Positions 51,795 to 63,771 of a DNA stretch of 64,000 bases are shown here, one piece after another. Location of the stretch: the NCBI GenBank assembly GCA_963693365.1, contig CAVNZM010000008.1, positions 6,634,001 through 6,698,000 on the forward strand, read 5' to 3'. Position 1 is the first letter of the stretch. Each line of letters starts with the position of its first letter. The position numbers were made by a program, and so were the translations under genes. Under the pieces are notes generated by a model. It was not told where the DNA came from, did not search any database, and worked only from the letters and a program-made list of their open reading frames with translations. This DNA is from Amoebidium appalachense (taxonomy: Eukaryota > Ichthyosporea).

Positions 51795-53400
51795 CTATTC
51801 CCTTCTTGTCACTCTAGGCTCCCCCCCCTTCCCCCCCTCCCCCCCGTCTCTCACTAGCCCCCCCTCCCCCTCCTTCTCTTCAAGTTCTTCCAACAAAATA
51901 TAAGCGGCGCGAGAGAGCGCATCACAGTCAACCGGCATTGTTTCACCCTTGGCATAAAACAGTTTATAGGAGAACTCACCGAGAGCCGCGGCCCACTGGC
52001 ACTTCTGCATCCTCTCGTTGACGAGACGAGTGGTGCCGGCCATGGCTAGGCAGGGCTTGTGGTCGGTGTAGACCTCGAACGTCCTGCCTGCGTAAATATA
52101 CCTCCATACTATACCTGCCAGAGACTGCCCAAAAGATCGCATGGGACTCTCTCTCCGGATTGCTATATCTACGTTCGCTTTTACTAAACGAACGACTAGC
52201 ATAAGCAATCACTCGCGAGTCCTGCCTCCCCTGCACTTGATATAACACTGCCGGGCCCCTCAGCAACCTTACTTGCATCACATCGAACTTTAAACATCCC
52301 CCCCCCCCCCCCCCCCCCCCCCCCCGGCCGAAAAATCAGGATGAACAAGCATACTCGAAGACTGCAAAGTAGTAACTTAAGCTTTTCAAAAGCAGAAACA
52401 GCATCATCATTCCAATCTATTCTATTCTTCTTCTCCCCCCCTGTCTGACTAGTTAACGGCAAAGCAATCTTACTATAATCTTTAATATAACAACGAAGAT
52501 AATTAGTTAAACCTAAAAACTGCTAAGTTAGTTGAGTGAGTCTGAGGATGTGGCCACTCAACTAGGGCCCGGATTTTCTCCGGATCAGGGGAAAGACCAT
52601 TACTAGAAACGATATGACCTAAAAACTTTACCTCCTGCACACCAATCACAGTCTTGCTACCACTAATACGAAGACCAGACTCACCCAAAGCTAAAAATAC
52701 CTTTTCACAATTTTCAATCAACTCTTCCAACGACCTTACCTTTAATTAAAGCATCATGATCCAAATAAGGGTGGCATACATCCAAATGCGGTGGAGGATT
52801 TTATACATTACCCGGCACAACATAGCTGGAGAGGAGAGCAAACCCCGGGCCATCGGCACCACCTTCAAGTACTGGAACAGCTGGTCACCCAGTGCAAAGG
52901 CACTGTCTTCTCCTTGCTGCTCTCCTCCAGCCTTATCTGCCAAAAAGCTGCTTTTAAATCAAGTTTAGCAAAATGAGTCTAGCCGTGCAGCTGTGAAAGC
53001 TGCTCGTCTATGTTAGGGAGAGGCCATTGGTCTGCCTTTGTGACCCAATTCAGAGCCCTGTAATGGTTCACTAGACGCCAAGACCCGTCGGGCTTCTTAA
53101 CCAATATTCACCGGACTACTCCACGGACTGGAACTATGCTCCACATGACCCTTTTTTAACATATCGTTCACTATGATAATTAGCACATCGGACAATTTAT
53201 ACTGCTCCATTCTACAGCTAGGCATAACTACCGGCCTATTCAATCACCTGTGTCGATAGGCATTTCCCACCCTTTAACGAAGCCTACTTCGTTATCATCG
53301 GCAAGAAACTTTATGCAAACCGAGTCCTATCAAATAACTTAGCTAATAATTTTTTCTGCTCTACCGTCCAATCCCCCTCCTTCAAGTTCATACCAAACGG
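51795..53400 (-). pseudogene. Ty3/gypsy reverse transcriptase and RNase H, decayed
   Basis: Recognisable pieces in order on the - strand: ILVKKPDGSWRLVNHYRALN (fingers, about 53110), FQYLKVVPMARGLLSSPAM with YLDHDAL (catalytic box, altered, about 52760), VKFLGHIVSSNGLSPDPEKI (thumb, about 52600), and RNase H with YTDHKPCLAM, CQWAAALGEFSYKLFYAKG and DALSR (51900-52100). Several stops and frameshifts and a C tract at 52298-52325 break the frame. Confidence 0.85.
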
Positions 53401-53936
53401 CAAGACTAACTCCGGGCTACCCCGGCGGCATCACAAGCGGATGCATCCTTATTCACTGGAGTGCCACTTACTAGTAACATTTCACCTCCTGTATCACATC
53501 GGTGCTGCACGGGGTTAGTTTGGGGTACCTCCGGGTATAGGCGTTCACCAGTAGCACCCCCCCTCCCCCCGGCATACCAATGCCCCCGGGCAATTCCTGA
53601 TGAGTTAGTGCATGCCGTATGTGGGCGGCCAGGTCCGACTGTGGCCACCCTGCCCCCCACGGTGTTGCCAGTGGTTAACCCGTCAGATCCACAGGTTAGA
53701 CCAACCCCCCCCCCCCCCCCCTGCCTGCACATTCTCACACCCAAAATGACCCTCCTTCCTCTTGGGGGTCGGGGGGAGTGGGACCGGTGGTGTCCCGGTC
53801 CCCCCCCCCCCCATCGTGTCGGGTGACGTTTTGGTGGCTATCGTTAAATAAAGCTGTTTCCCCCCCTCCTGAGTCACCCTTCGAGCCGGCATCCTCCTTT
53901 TGGGTAATAAGAGAGACCTCTATACTACCAATCTCA

Positions 53937-54738
53937 TTAGTCACGGAAACTACCGACGGAAACACCTGACCTAACCACTGTGGGCTCGATGCCCTGATTC
54001 ACTAAATCCGAGTCTATTTCTATCGTCTTATCCGGCCATACCCTACTAAGGGTCCATTGAGCCACCTCCTGAAACGGGGATTTCGGAGTAAAAACCCCTA
54101 AATCCCCGATCCTAACATGATTGCGGGCCCGGACACGTACCGTTTGGCACTGATAAGGCTCGATCACTACTTCAGCTACCGTTCTAGCACCGGACTGATA
54201 ACTGTCGAGCCCATCGTGGGTTTTAATTTTAACGCCAGACTGCAACTCTAAAACATTCGTACGTTCAAACAAAGCATTCACATGTCTACGAAAAAATGGG
54301 GCTCCCAACAAAACACTTTGAGCTAGATCCTTAACCACATAACAAGTGAATATGCATATTCTGGCCACCTATCTCACACGGCAACACACAAACACCTTCG
54401 ACAGACATACTACTATTATTAGCACTACCTAAGGCCGTGCTAGAAGCATCTAAAATAGGAATCTCCCCCCCGGCCTGAGTAAAACGACGAATAAACGAAG
54501 CATGCACACAATTAACCTGAGCCCCTCCATCGAGCAAAGCAACAGCCTTCAACTTACCATCGGCTAACCATACGCCTCTATAATGCCCGCTAAAACCAAC
54601 TAAATCCTCCTCCAATTCGAGCAACACATCATCACTCACACCCAGACCCTGCCCACGAAGACTCACACCCTCGACACCTACCTGAAGCATACCTACCTGT
54701 GGTGCCTGCACGGGTGGGGTGGGGTGTGTGTGTGACAT
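53937..54738 (-). pseudogene. Ty3/gypsy protease region
   Basis: The frame at 54331-54738 contains ALLDGGAQVNCVHASFI, a retropepsin active-site segment with DGGA in place of the usual D-S/T-G-A. A second frame, 53937-54368, carries VVKDLAQSVLLGAPFFRRH and the linker to the RT. The two frames overlap by 38 bases, implying a frameshift. Confidence 0.75.
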
Positions 54739-54739
54739 T

Positions 54740-55500
54740 TACTAAGTAAAATTGTATAACGTTATGCAGGTTTGAGCATAACGTTATGCACGTTTCAAAA
54801 AATTAAAAATGTAATAACTTGGGAACCGTTCAACCAAAATGCACCAAGTTTTCACAGTTAGTGTGTTGTTATACCCCCTGCACACGTACACTGAGATACC
54901 AGCAAAACAGTTTGATCTGCTCAAGCGATCACGAAAAAACATGAAAAAACTTTTAAAAAACTTTAGGTCAAAATTTTTCGGTAAAATCCCTTATGTGTGG
55001 GTGTAGGTGTGTCTGCAACCTTCGTGTGTTGTGGTGGTGGTGTGTTTCTACGTGTCTGTGTCTTCCCCCCCCCTTCCCCCTTTACTCGTGTGTGTCCCCC
55101 CCTTTCCGGAAACAATGGCACAGAAACCCCCTCCGGTGTGGTTAGAAGAAACACCGGGTTGGGACAAGTAACACTGAGACCGTCCACATGTGGCTGGGGA
55201 ATCTCCCCCAACCACAAAACATTCACACCATTCATACCTTTTGGAGAATCAACCCACAAACATTCATGCCATACCACCTCGACGCTGTCTTGAGGACCCA
55301 CGACGATGCCCGGCTCCCACACGTATCGGGGCGGTGGGGCGGTGAGGGGGCAAAGGGAAGCTCAACCCGTGTAGGGAGAGGGTGAAGGTCCTCTGCAACC
55401 TGGGGGGGACCGATACGATCCCCCCCCCCCTCCCTCCTTCAAGTTGACCCCAGCTTCCCCCTCCCCCGAAACTCAATAGCCTTGGTAGCTACGGCAATAT
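54740..55500 (-). other. Region between gag and protease of the gypsy element
   Basis: 54740-54990 is A/T-rich with a short direct repeat (ATAACGTTATGCA at 54757 and 54778) and no coding signal. 54963-55322 has a 119-codon - strand frame (WHECLWVDSPKGMNGVNVLW) that looks protein-like and may be gag-pol linker. C tracts interrupt it. Confidence 0.5.
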
Positions 55501-55973
55501 GCAGGAGAGTGCCCTTGCCGGCCAAAAAATTAACATGAACCAAAGAACTGGCCAGGGGGAACTTCATAACCTTGGCGCAAAGCATAACCGGGAGCCCGGT
55601 CGTGCTGGGGGGGCCCACCGTGTGCACGACGCCCCCCCCTTCCCCCCCTGCCCCCCTCGGCCTCTCTCACCACCAGCACCAAACCCACCACGGCCTCCAT
55701 GTCCACCCCTACCACCATTCTCTCCTCCAAACCCACCTCTATGACCACCATTCTCACCACCATGTCCACCCTCCCTCTACCCTGCCCGCCACCACGAGCA
55801 GGATTCGGGGCAAACCTCTCGTCGAACTGCTGCTGCTGTCCTGCTCGTCCACCACGCCCACGACCGCCGCGACCACGGGCCGGCCGCCGCCACGGCCACC
55901 TCGGAAGCCGAAGCCCCCTCGGCCAGTGAGCTGGCCGACGGCCTGGGAGAGCTCAGCAACCTGCTTAACCAAC
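55501..55973 (-). pseudogene. Gypsy gag, C-terminal part (left of the insertion)
   Basis: Starts at the insertion edge with LVKQVAELSQAVGQL (coiled-coil-like), then an Arg/Gly-rich box ([14 protein letters not shown]) and Gly-rich sequence. Right-hand gag is at 63019-63771; the two belong to one gene interrupted by the 7-kb element. Confidence 0.7.
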
Positions 55974-56164
55974 CTCTGCGAAAACCTCCCTCCCGTACCC
56001 GCAGATAATCGCCGCGCCCGTTGGCTCACTTTGACTCATTTAACCCCGATTATCTGCGGATTGCGGACCGAAAACCGATCGGAGATAATCGTATGGCAAG
56101 TGGACAGAATTCGTGATTGGCTGGATTCGATTTTTAGCGGCGGCTACCCAGGGGTGCCGCCGCG

Positions 56165-56997
56165 GTGGCTCGCGGTGATCTGGGGCTATCGGAGGTTATG
56201 GAATTGAGCGGCCGGCAGCCTATCGGCAGATATTCGGAGCTCAAAGAAGTGCCCTTGATAACATTCCTTGAGATGAGTCATTGGAATTCGACTCCCTATG
56301 ACGTAGCACATACCTTTGGCACGATCGGGACGAGCGCGGCGCACACGTGCATAGCTGGAAAGGGGCCAGCTATAGGCGAAAAAAAACCAGGGCGGCCTTC
56401 GGAACCACGTGAACGGTAAATACGTTTATTGTAGGTTACTCCAGCGCAGCTGGTATATATCATTATTCACGTTTTATTCTAGCCGCTCTAATCCTCACTT
56501 CCTATGTTTCACCTTACAGTACATGCTGATGATCCGGACCAGCCTGATCTTTCGAACTTCTAGAAACACAATACACAAAATATACACCGACGAAACTTCA
56601 TCGTGTGCTACAAACAAACTTGAATACTGCTCGTATGGGTTGTCAGTCTGCAGGGTTGGCTGGCGGTGCCTGTGGGGAGTCCCAGGTTAGATAAGCATGT
56701 GAAAGCAAGGACTTCAATAACTGTTTGGTGTGTCCACCTTGTGGGCTTCTAATCACACACAAGCACAACCACACACACACACGTGGAATCAGTCATCTTG
56801 CAACGCACGTGTGCACAACGTAACACAGAGAACGAAGCAAGGCAAGCCGCGAATACAGCGTTCAAAACAACGTTAACGTTCACACTGTCCTGCATGTGAA
56901 ACAATAAACGCAACACATGCAGACAAAACACGTGTGTCATTGTCAGGGGCGCATGCATGCACATACGTGTGTGTGCGTGTGTGTGTTTGTGTACGTG

Positions 56998-57067
<70 letters not shown>

Positions 57068-57979
57068 GTGTGTGCGTGTGTGTAGGTGTGTAGGTTTGTG
57101 GTGGTGTGTTGTCCGTATTTTGTGTGTGTGATAGTGTGTTAAGAGTGGCGGTATACCGATGAACCTACGTACACATGTGCACTCAATCATCTTTGCCAAA
57201 CCTTGTGCACAACACAACACAGAACGAAGCAAGGCAAGCACAGCAGAAGTCAATCAAAGAAAACGATCAAACTTACCACCCTCTGTCCCGCAAGTAAAAC
57301 AACAAAGGGAACACATGCAGACAGGAAACATCCTTCTTCAAACAGGCGCGCGAACACACACACGTGTGTGTGTAGTGTGCGTGTGTGTGCCCGTGTGCTT
57401 GTGTATGTGTGTGCGTGTGTGCGTGCGTGCCCGTGTGTGTGTATGTGTGTGTGTGTGTGCATGTGTGTGTGTGTAGGTGTGTCGTCCGGATCTTGTGTTT
57501 GTGTGCGGAAGTGCAACGGTATACGTGTGTTGTGCGTGCGTTGTGTGTTTGCGAGGGTGGGTGGGTGAGCAGGAAGGTGTGGGGTGTACACGTGATCGAT
57601 AATATGCAAGGCCGTAGGTGTGACAAGCAAGAGTATGGCCGGTGTGTGTGTGTATGCCTGCAGGTCTGATTTTGTGTGTACTTCATAAAATCGAAGCCAT
57701 GGGAAAAAAGCAAAAGCCTGGGAAAACAGTTAATCTTCACAACATGATCCAAAACGGTGGAATTCGAGGGAGGAAAGGGAGAGAGGGAGGTGGAGGGGAG
57801 GGGGGGGGGGGGGGAGGGGGGGAGACATGGAATGGAGGGAGGAGAAAAAAAAAGCACACAGGAACAAGGTAGTTAACTTTGCAATGCATGAAGGGCAAAG
57901 AGTTGGGAGAAAGAAGAGGAGAATATAGAATTGAGATGCCAGGAAATGGGACGGACGGTGAAAAGAAAAGGGCCGGGGG

Positions 57980-58061
<82 letters not shown>

Positions 58062-58194
58062 ACCTCAGGTCGGGGGAACCTCGATCGGGGGGACCCCAGG
58101 GCAGCTGTGCAAGCTGGCATGTTGATCGTGATGTCGACAGCATTCTTGCTGTGCCTGCAAAGTGTATGGGTGAGTGTTTTTGTGTCGCTTGTCC

Positions 58195-58260
<66 letters not shown>

Positions 58261-58310
58261 TCGTGTGTGCTGTGTGTAAGGGATTGTGGGGGGAGTGAGA
58301 ATGGGTGGGT

Positions 58311-58341
<31 letters not shown>

Positions 58342-58457
58342 CGGCGGTGGTTAGATGAGTGGGTGCCTATGGGTATAAATTTACAACGCCATGGCAAGTA
58401 TGGGTGTTCAGGTGTGTGTGTGAAAGCAACGGGGGAAACGGGAGAGGGAAAAGGGGG
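56165..58457. other. Interior of the inverted-repeat element, left of the nested LTR element
   Basis: Ordinary sequence to 56740; two diverged tandem units of about 400 bp (56755-57150 and 57150-57560) sharing GAACGAAGCAAGGCAAGC and AACACATGCAGACA, each with its own (TG)n; G-rich at 57770-57830; a G tract of about 79 bases (57980-58060); (TG)n 58200-58258; G tract 58309-58340. No gene recognised. Confidence 0.75.
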
Positions 58458-59062
58458 TGTCATGTGCTGAGCTGATTCGTATTAGTTTGCTTCTATATTT
58501 TGTGTTTTGGTGAGTGAATTTCGGGGGTTTTCTTGCATAGTGATGCCGGGGTCTAAATGGGGTATGAGGAGATTAATCAGTGGTATGGGGAGAATCTGAT
58601 GCAGCGGCGGCTGATTGTTTGGTGCGCGCGTGCATGCCCCATGCCTCTGCGTACTCTCCATGTTAAATGTTGTATTGCTTCTTGCTGTGTGCGTGGCGAG
58701 ACCCATGTTGCCTGCTCGCGTGTGTGTATGCTTATATGTATTGTGAGTAAACGTGTGTACGTGTTGTAGTGCTGTAGGGGTGTCTGAGGTCGCGGTAGCC
58801 AATGGTGTGGAGTGCGTGTAGTCTGTGGGGGAGGGAGTGTTGTGATTGGCTGAATGTCACTGTGGTATTTGTCTGGCCAGTGGGCCGCGTGTCTGTGAAG
58901 TGTCTCGCGGGGTCGCGGGCTTTTGGAAGTTCTTCTCAGAACACAAAAAACTCGCTTCCCACCCAACTCAAAGAAAAGTTTATACGTATACACAGTTTCG
59001 AGCCCCTTTAAGCGTGCAGATAGTTAGAGTAGTTTGTATACACTCTGTTTGTTGCCACGACA
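58458..59062 (+). repeat. 5' LTR
   Basis: 605 bp, TG...CA ends. Followed by AGCTACACCCCC; no standard tRNA primer-binding site is evident. Confidence 0.9.
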
Positions 59063-59175
59063 AGCTACACCCCCTTTCTCTGCAGTTTTTTGCAGGGAGG
59101 GGGCACACGCACTGTTAGTCCTTCTGGGCTGTTGCTTTCACCCCTAGTTTTTTTTTTCTTTCACGCCTAGCGGTT

Positions 59176-59337
59176 ATGAGTGGCTTTGACTTAGGACTTT
59201 TTCGACAGTTAGAGGTAGAAGAAACATACGCACACACAGGCCTACAGCTAGCAACAGTTGGCATAGGCAACTTGAGCAGTAGGACTAGTATCACAGGGGA
59301 CTTAGTCCTCGCTAAGGACCTTGACCTCCCTAGGTGA
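59176..59337 (+). CDS. Small ORF in the nested LTR element, 53 residues
   Basis: Starts MSGFDLGLFRQLEVEE and contains TVGIGNLSSRTS before a TGA. It lies where gag should begin and is probably a gag N-terminal remnant; no family match from memory. Confidence 0.35.
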   Translation: MSGFDLGLFRQLEVEETYAHTGLQLATVGIGNLSSRTSITGDLVLAKDLDLPR

Positions 59338-59357
59338 CTTAGCAAGCTCAGGGCCGT

Positions 59358-59588
59358 TTGCCCAGCAGAGGCCTCAGAGGGGACCGGCGGCAGTCACCCT
59401 CCCCACGGCGCTACCAGCCCTACCAGCCACGGCCACAACGGGATAACAGATGGGCCAGGCTGGCGTCTTTGGGGCGGGACAGCAAGAGCCGGCGCCAGGC
59501 TCTTTCCCAGGCACCTGTGACAACTGCAAGGAGCGGGGGCAACGCGTGGTGTAAACAGCCCCGTCGTGGGGGGCAGGGACGTCGGTGA
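59358..59588 (+). pseudogene. gag nucleocapsid remnant with a broken zinc knuckle
   Basis: A basic Arg/Pro/Gln-rich frame (RRYQPYQPRPQRDNRW) ends WCKQPRRGGQGRR. In another frame bases 59516-59539 encode CDNCKERG. Together these resemble a CCHC knuckle interrupted by frameshifts and lacking an obvious His. Confidence 0.45.
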
Positions 59589-60540
59589 CCGTGTTGCTGG
59601 TATGAAGGTTTTATTAGGGGGTAGGCCATCTCTTGGGTTGTTGTTGTTGTAATACTATGGGAGTAACTGTTGTGTGGTGTTATTTTTCGGCGAGTTTTCT
59701 ACTGGTGCCTGGCGTTTTCGACGTGTGTATGAGTCCTGTGTTGGCGACGTGTGTGGTTAGGGTCAGTGGAATAGAAAGTCCTGCTGCTGTCTGGGAGCTC
59801 GGCCCTCTGACGAGGGGGCTGGGGGGGGGTCGAAGTGTAGTCATGGCAGTGGCAGGCCCCCACTGTTGTGAACCCCCGTCGTCAAAGGGCCTGGTGCTGA
59901 GGCCCCTTGGAGTGGCTGCCCTGGGCCTGGTGTTGAGGCCCTTTGGAGTGGCTGCCCGTAGTGTTGTTGAGTAGTGTTGTGGTGCCCAGTGCAGCAGTAG
60001 GCCTTAGACACACCGCTGGGTAGGGCACGGTTGGGGCGGAGGCATTCCCAAACCACCGGGACCTACGTAGTAGGAGTCTTTGTCGGGTAGAGGAATGGCC
60101 AGCAAGAGAGTCTGGAGGTGTACGTCACATGAGTCTGGAGGTGTTCGTCACGGCATGTTTGGTTGTGTTAGGAATATTCTTTGTGGATGGGGCATGCTGA
60201 GTGTGGTTTTATGGATGGTGTCTGTTATCATGTCTGTTGCTATGTTCCACTCGATATAACATTGTGCCAGGGGCATGGGGTTTTGGGTGCAGGTTGTGGA
60301 CGGGGGCAGAGGTGCATCTACAGGGCAACGTCAGTGGCGGTTCATAATTATCCTTGTTTTGGGGTTGGGTTGGGTATTAACCATGGTGGGGTGGTGTGTG
60401 GATGCATGTATATGTTTTATGTTATATGTTAAATGTTAAATGTTGCTTCCTGCATGGGTAGCGGTAGTTGTAGTCGCTCAGCACATAACTTTATTTTGTT
60501 CTTAGGTAGTTTTTACTGAGGTGGAACTCAGTTATTTTCT

Positions 60541-60555
60541 GTGCGAGGGGGGAGT
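60541..60555 (+). promoter_or_regulatory. Polypurine tract of the nested LTR element
   Basis: Purine-rich GAGGGGGGAG ends one base before the right LTR. Confidence 0.7.
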
Positions 60556-61157
60556 TGTCATGTGCTGAGCTGATTCGTATTAGTTTGCTTCTATATTTTG
60601 TGTTTTGGTGAGTGAATTTCGGGGGTTTTCTTGCATAGTGATGCCGGGGTAATGGGGTATGAGGAGATTAATCAGTGGTATGGGGAGAATCTGATGCAGC
60701 GGCGGCTGATTGTTTGGTGCGCGCGTGCATGCCCCATGCCTCTGCGTACTCTCCATGTTAAATGTTGTATTGCTTCTTGCTGTGTGCGTGGCGAGACCCA
60801 TGTTGCCTGCTCGCGTGTGTGTATGCTTATATGTATTGTGAGTAAACGTGTGTACGTGTTGTAGTGCTGTAGGGGTGTCTGAGGTCGCGGTAGCCAATGG
60901 TGTGGAGTGCGTGTAGTCTGTGGGGGAGGGAGTGTTGTGATTGGCTGAATGTCACTGTGGTATTTGTCTGGCCAGTGGGCCGCGTGTCTGTGAAGTGTCT
61001 CGCGGGGTCGCGGGCTTTTGGAAGTTCTTCTCAGAACACAAAAAACTCGCTTCCCACCCAACTCAAAGAAAAGTTTATACGTATACACAGTTTCGAGCCC
61101 CTTTAAGCGTGCAGATAGTTAGAGTAGTTTGTATACACTCTGTTTGTTGCCACGACA
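60556..61157 (+). repeat. 3' LTR
   Basis: 602 bp, three bases shorter than the left LTR (GGGGTAATGGGG against GGGGTCTAAATGGGG). Confidence 0.9.
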
Positions 61158-61774
61158 GGGGGGGGGGGGAAGGGGGGGGGGAGAGAGGGGGGGGGGGGGG
61201 AGGGAAGGAAGGGAGAGGCGAGGGCATATGTGGGTTAGAGTGAAAAGAAGGAGAAGGGATATGAGAACTATTACCTAATGGATGCATGGGCCGAGGTCCC
61301 GGTGGGTGGGTGGGTGGGTGGGTTGGGGGAGGGGGGGGGGGGGGGGGGAGGCAGGACTGGAGAGAAAGGGGGAAAGGGTTGAGGGGGGAAGGGATTACAT
61401 AAACAGCCGGGGGGGGGGGGGAGGGGGGGGGGGGGGGGGGGGGGGGCAGCACCTGAGGGGAGCAGGGGGTCCCCGCTGAGCTGGGCTAACGAACCGTTTC
61501 GGCATGTCACGTCTGTGTGTGTGTGCGCGCGGTGTGTGTGTATGTTTGTGTGCGCGCGCACGGTGTGTGGTGCAAGTATTAATGTGTAAGGTTGGTGTGT
61601 TGGGGGGGCAGGGAGGGGGGACTCTCTATGGGCATAGATTTAGGAAGGAAGCAAAATGTCAAGCAAAGGCCCTCAAGGGTGTCTGGGCTAACACATGTGG
61701 GTGTATGCATGCCAGCTTTCCAACAGGTGTATGCATCGGTGTTCGTGTGTGCTCTCATCTGTTCTGTGTGTGTG

Positions 61775-61853
<79 letters not shown>

Positions 61854-62830
61854 CGTGTGCTTGTGTGTTTTCCTGTATAGCCCGCAAGGCATGGTGTATG
61901 TCTTTGTGTGCCCTTTAAGTTATACGTGTGCGTATACCTGCACGACTTTGTGGTCAGATGCTAGCCTGCTAAGAGCCAGCACGGTGTGAAACAGGTGGAT
62001 TTGAGGCCAACCAGACCACGACCCCTTGCATGTACAGGTGCAACTCTAAACGGGAGTGCGTGCCTGTAGCTGTCTTTGGTTCCAACTGTTAAGTGTGAAA
62101 GTATATTGTGCGCACGTGTGTGTCTGTGTGTTTGTGGTGGGTGCGGATGTGTGTGTGTGTACGTGTGTTTGTGTGCTGGTGTCCGTGTGTGTGTATGTCT
62201 GAAAATTGTGTGTTAACGACTGCGTCTTATCGTCTGCACGCTCTTACTCCATGCGTGTGTGTGTGTGTGTGCCGTGTGTGTGTACATGTGTGTGTGTGTG
62301 CGTGTGTGTGTGCGTGTGTGTGTGCGTGCGTGCAAGTGTGTACGCAAGCTTGTGTACCACTTTTCGTCACCCTACCCTAGGCAGACTATACGTGAAGTTG
62401 TATACAAGCAGAGAATTAGGAACATGCTTTTGGTATGTTCAATACCTTTCTCGACGGTAGAAGTATAGAGGTGTGACTGCCAGGAGCACTCACGCCTTGG
62501 ACTCCCTCATTCTCTCTACCTCTAGAAAGAGCCCAGATGATCTGTCGGCCCTTATTCTAAAATTGCACGCCGCACCCCTAAGCCATTTAAGTGGCCCCAT
62601 ACTCTGCTAGTTCGCACACTAAATATGATAACGACAAAATTTTCCTCCTTTCCATCATCAACCAACTCTCACTTCAGGACAAGCTCAAACTGTACAGTGG
62701 AGCGGCCGTCGGGAAGCTGATGACTCCAAGCCCGGAGGCGCGCATTCAGCATAGCCCCCATTTTGTACAAAGTTGGTTTACCATTGGTCGGCTAAGTGTG
62801 GTGCGACATTCCATCATCCGATTCCACTCA
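61158..62830. other. Interior of the inverted-repeat element, right of the nested LTR element
   Basis: G-rich (61158-61450), (TG)n (61772-61852), interrupted TG (62100-62340), then ordinary sequence. An 80-codon + strand ORF at 62591-62833 (with KIFLLSIINQLSLQDKLKLY) is the only stretch that looks protein-like; no family recognised. Confidence 0.6.
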
Positions 62831-63018
62831 TGAGCCCGCCGAAAAGCGCACGAGCCCGAATGTGATCGTACGATTATCGGAAGGTCGCGGTCAATGTGTC
62901 GCGTGCGCCGGCGGAGTTAGGTCTAGTTTATACCCTTCCGTCGATTATCGGCAGATCGAAAAGTGCGGTACAATTTACCTCCCGATTACCCACAGATTTC
63001 GCTGCATGCCGTTTCGGA

Positions 63019-63771
63019 TTATCTGCGGGTACGGGGGGTAGTTTTTCGCAGAGAACACAGTGAGTGCATCTGGCTGTTCACCCTCCTTTTCTTCTTCCTT
63101 TCCCCTTTCTTTCCACTTTCTCTCTTCTTCTTATCCACCTCCATCACCTCCTTCCTATCCCTCTTGTTAAACTTCACTTCATGCATAGCAAGCAAGTGAC
63201 GTTTAACATGAAGCACCACCTCATCAACATCATCATGCTCACCAAACATAGGTGCAGTGTCTGTGTTGACAGAGAGAGCCTTGCGTGCAAACTCGAACTT
63301 ATCTCTAGCACTCACGTCACCAGCCAACTCACAAAGGTCTTCAAAGACCGTATACTCCCTTTCAAAGAATGCACGAGCTTCAACAGGGGACATAGAGTGA
63401 AAGGTATAATTCCATTCTCGCAGATGGGCGCGGAACGTGCGTCATCGGTCGGCCGTCAAGTATCGGTTGACGAGCCTGGTCGTATACTCGAGCTCGTTCT
63501 GGGGCCGGTTAAACTTGAAGGCCTCGAGCTCACCATCGACGTCGTCGGTCTTGGTCTTGTCATCATCGTTGGGAATGAACCGTGCTGCCAGACGTTTCTG
63601 GCCTAACGTACGCTCGTCGCACTCCTCGTCGTACTGTTGCTCGTATATGTGAACGGCAGTCACCTGTGGTGCCTGCTCGGCCCTGTAAGGGTGCTCCTCC
63701 ATGAGGGTGCACAGGTCGGCCATTGTTTTGTGGTCTATGCACTGCTTAATCATTAGGCAAGAGGCCGCCAC
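63019..63771 (-). pseudogene. Gypsy gag, N-terminal and central part (right of the insertion)
   Basis: One frame from MAASCLMIKQCIDHKT through FKFNRPQNELEYTTRLVNRY, an in-frame TGA at 63442, then WNYTFHSMSPVEARAFFERE and VLHVKRHLLAMHEVKFNKRD to a Lys-rich run, where it meets the inverted-repeat element. Acidic and basic composition and position next to the LTR fit gag. A one-base shift in the purine run (63070-63130) would be needed to continue into the left half. Confidence 0.7.

Larger units (their letters stand above)
58458..61157 (+). mobile_element. Non-autonomous LTR retrotransposon, 2.7 kb
   Basis: LTRs 58458-59062 and 60556-61157 begin TGTCATGTGC and end CCACGACA and appear identical apart from a 3-bp indel. 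A purine tract (GCGAGGGGGGAG) directly precedes the right LTR, fixing the + orientation. GGGGG lies on both sides, consistent with a 5-bp target duplication in a poly(G) tract. The 1.49-kb interior has gag-like remnants but no pol. Its LTR matches the LTR fragment at 63917-64000, so it is a short relative of the surrounding gypsy element. Confidence 0.9.
55974..63053. mobile_element. 7.08-kb element with 37-bp terminal inverted repeats, inserted in gypsy gag
   Basis: Left end 55974-56010 (CTCTGCGAAAA to CGCAGATAATC) and right end 63017-63053 are inverted repeats matching at 34 of 37 positions. The flanking triplet AAC is present on both sides (55971-55973 and 63054-63056), a 3-bp target duplication. 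GATTATC/GATAATC motifs cluster inside both ends. No transposase is recognised inside; the interior holds microsatellites, a 400-bp tandem duplication and a nested LTR element, so it is probably non-autonomous. A 3-bp duplication is typical of CACTA or PIF/Harbinger elements, but the terminal bases fit neither well. Confidence 0.75.

Noticed and set aside
54757-54792. ATAACGTTATGCA direct repeat as a target-site duplication
   Set aside because: The two copies are only about 20 bases apart with nothing between them that could be an insertion.
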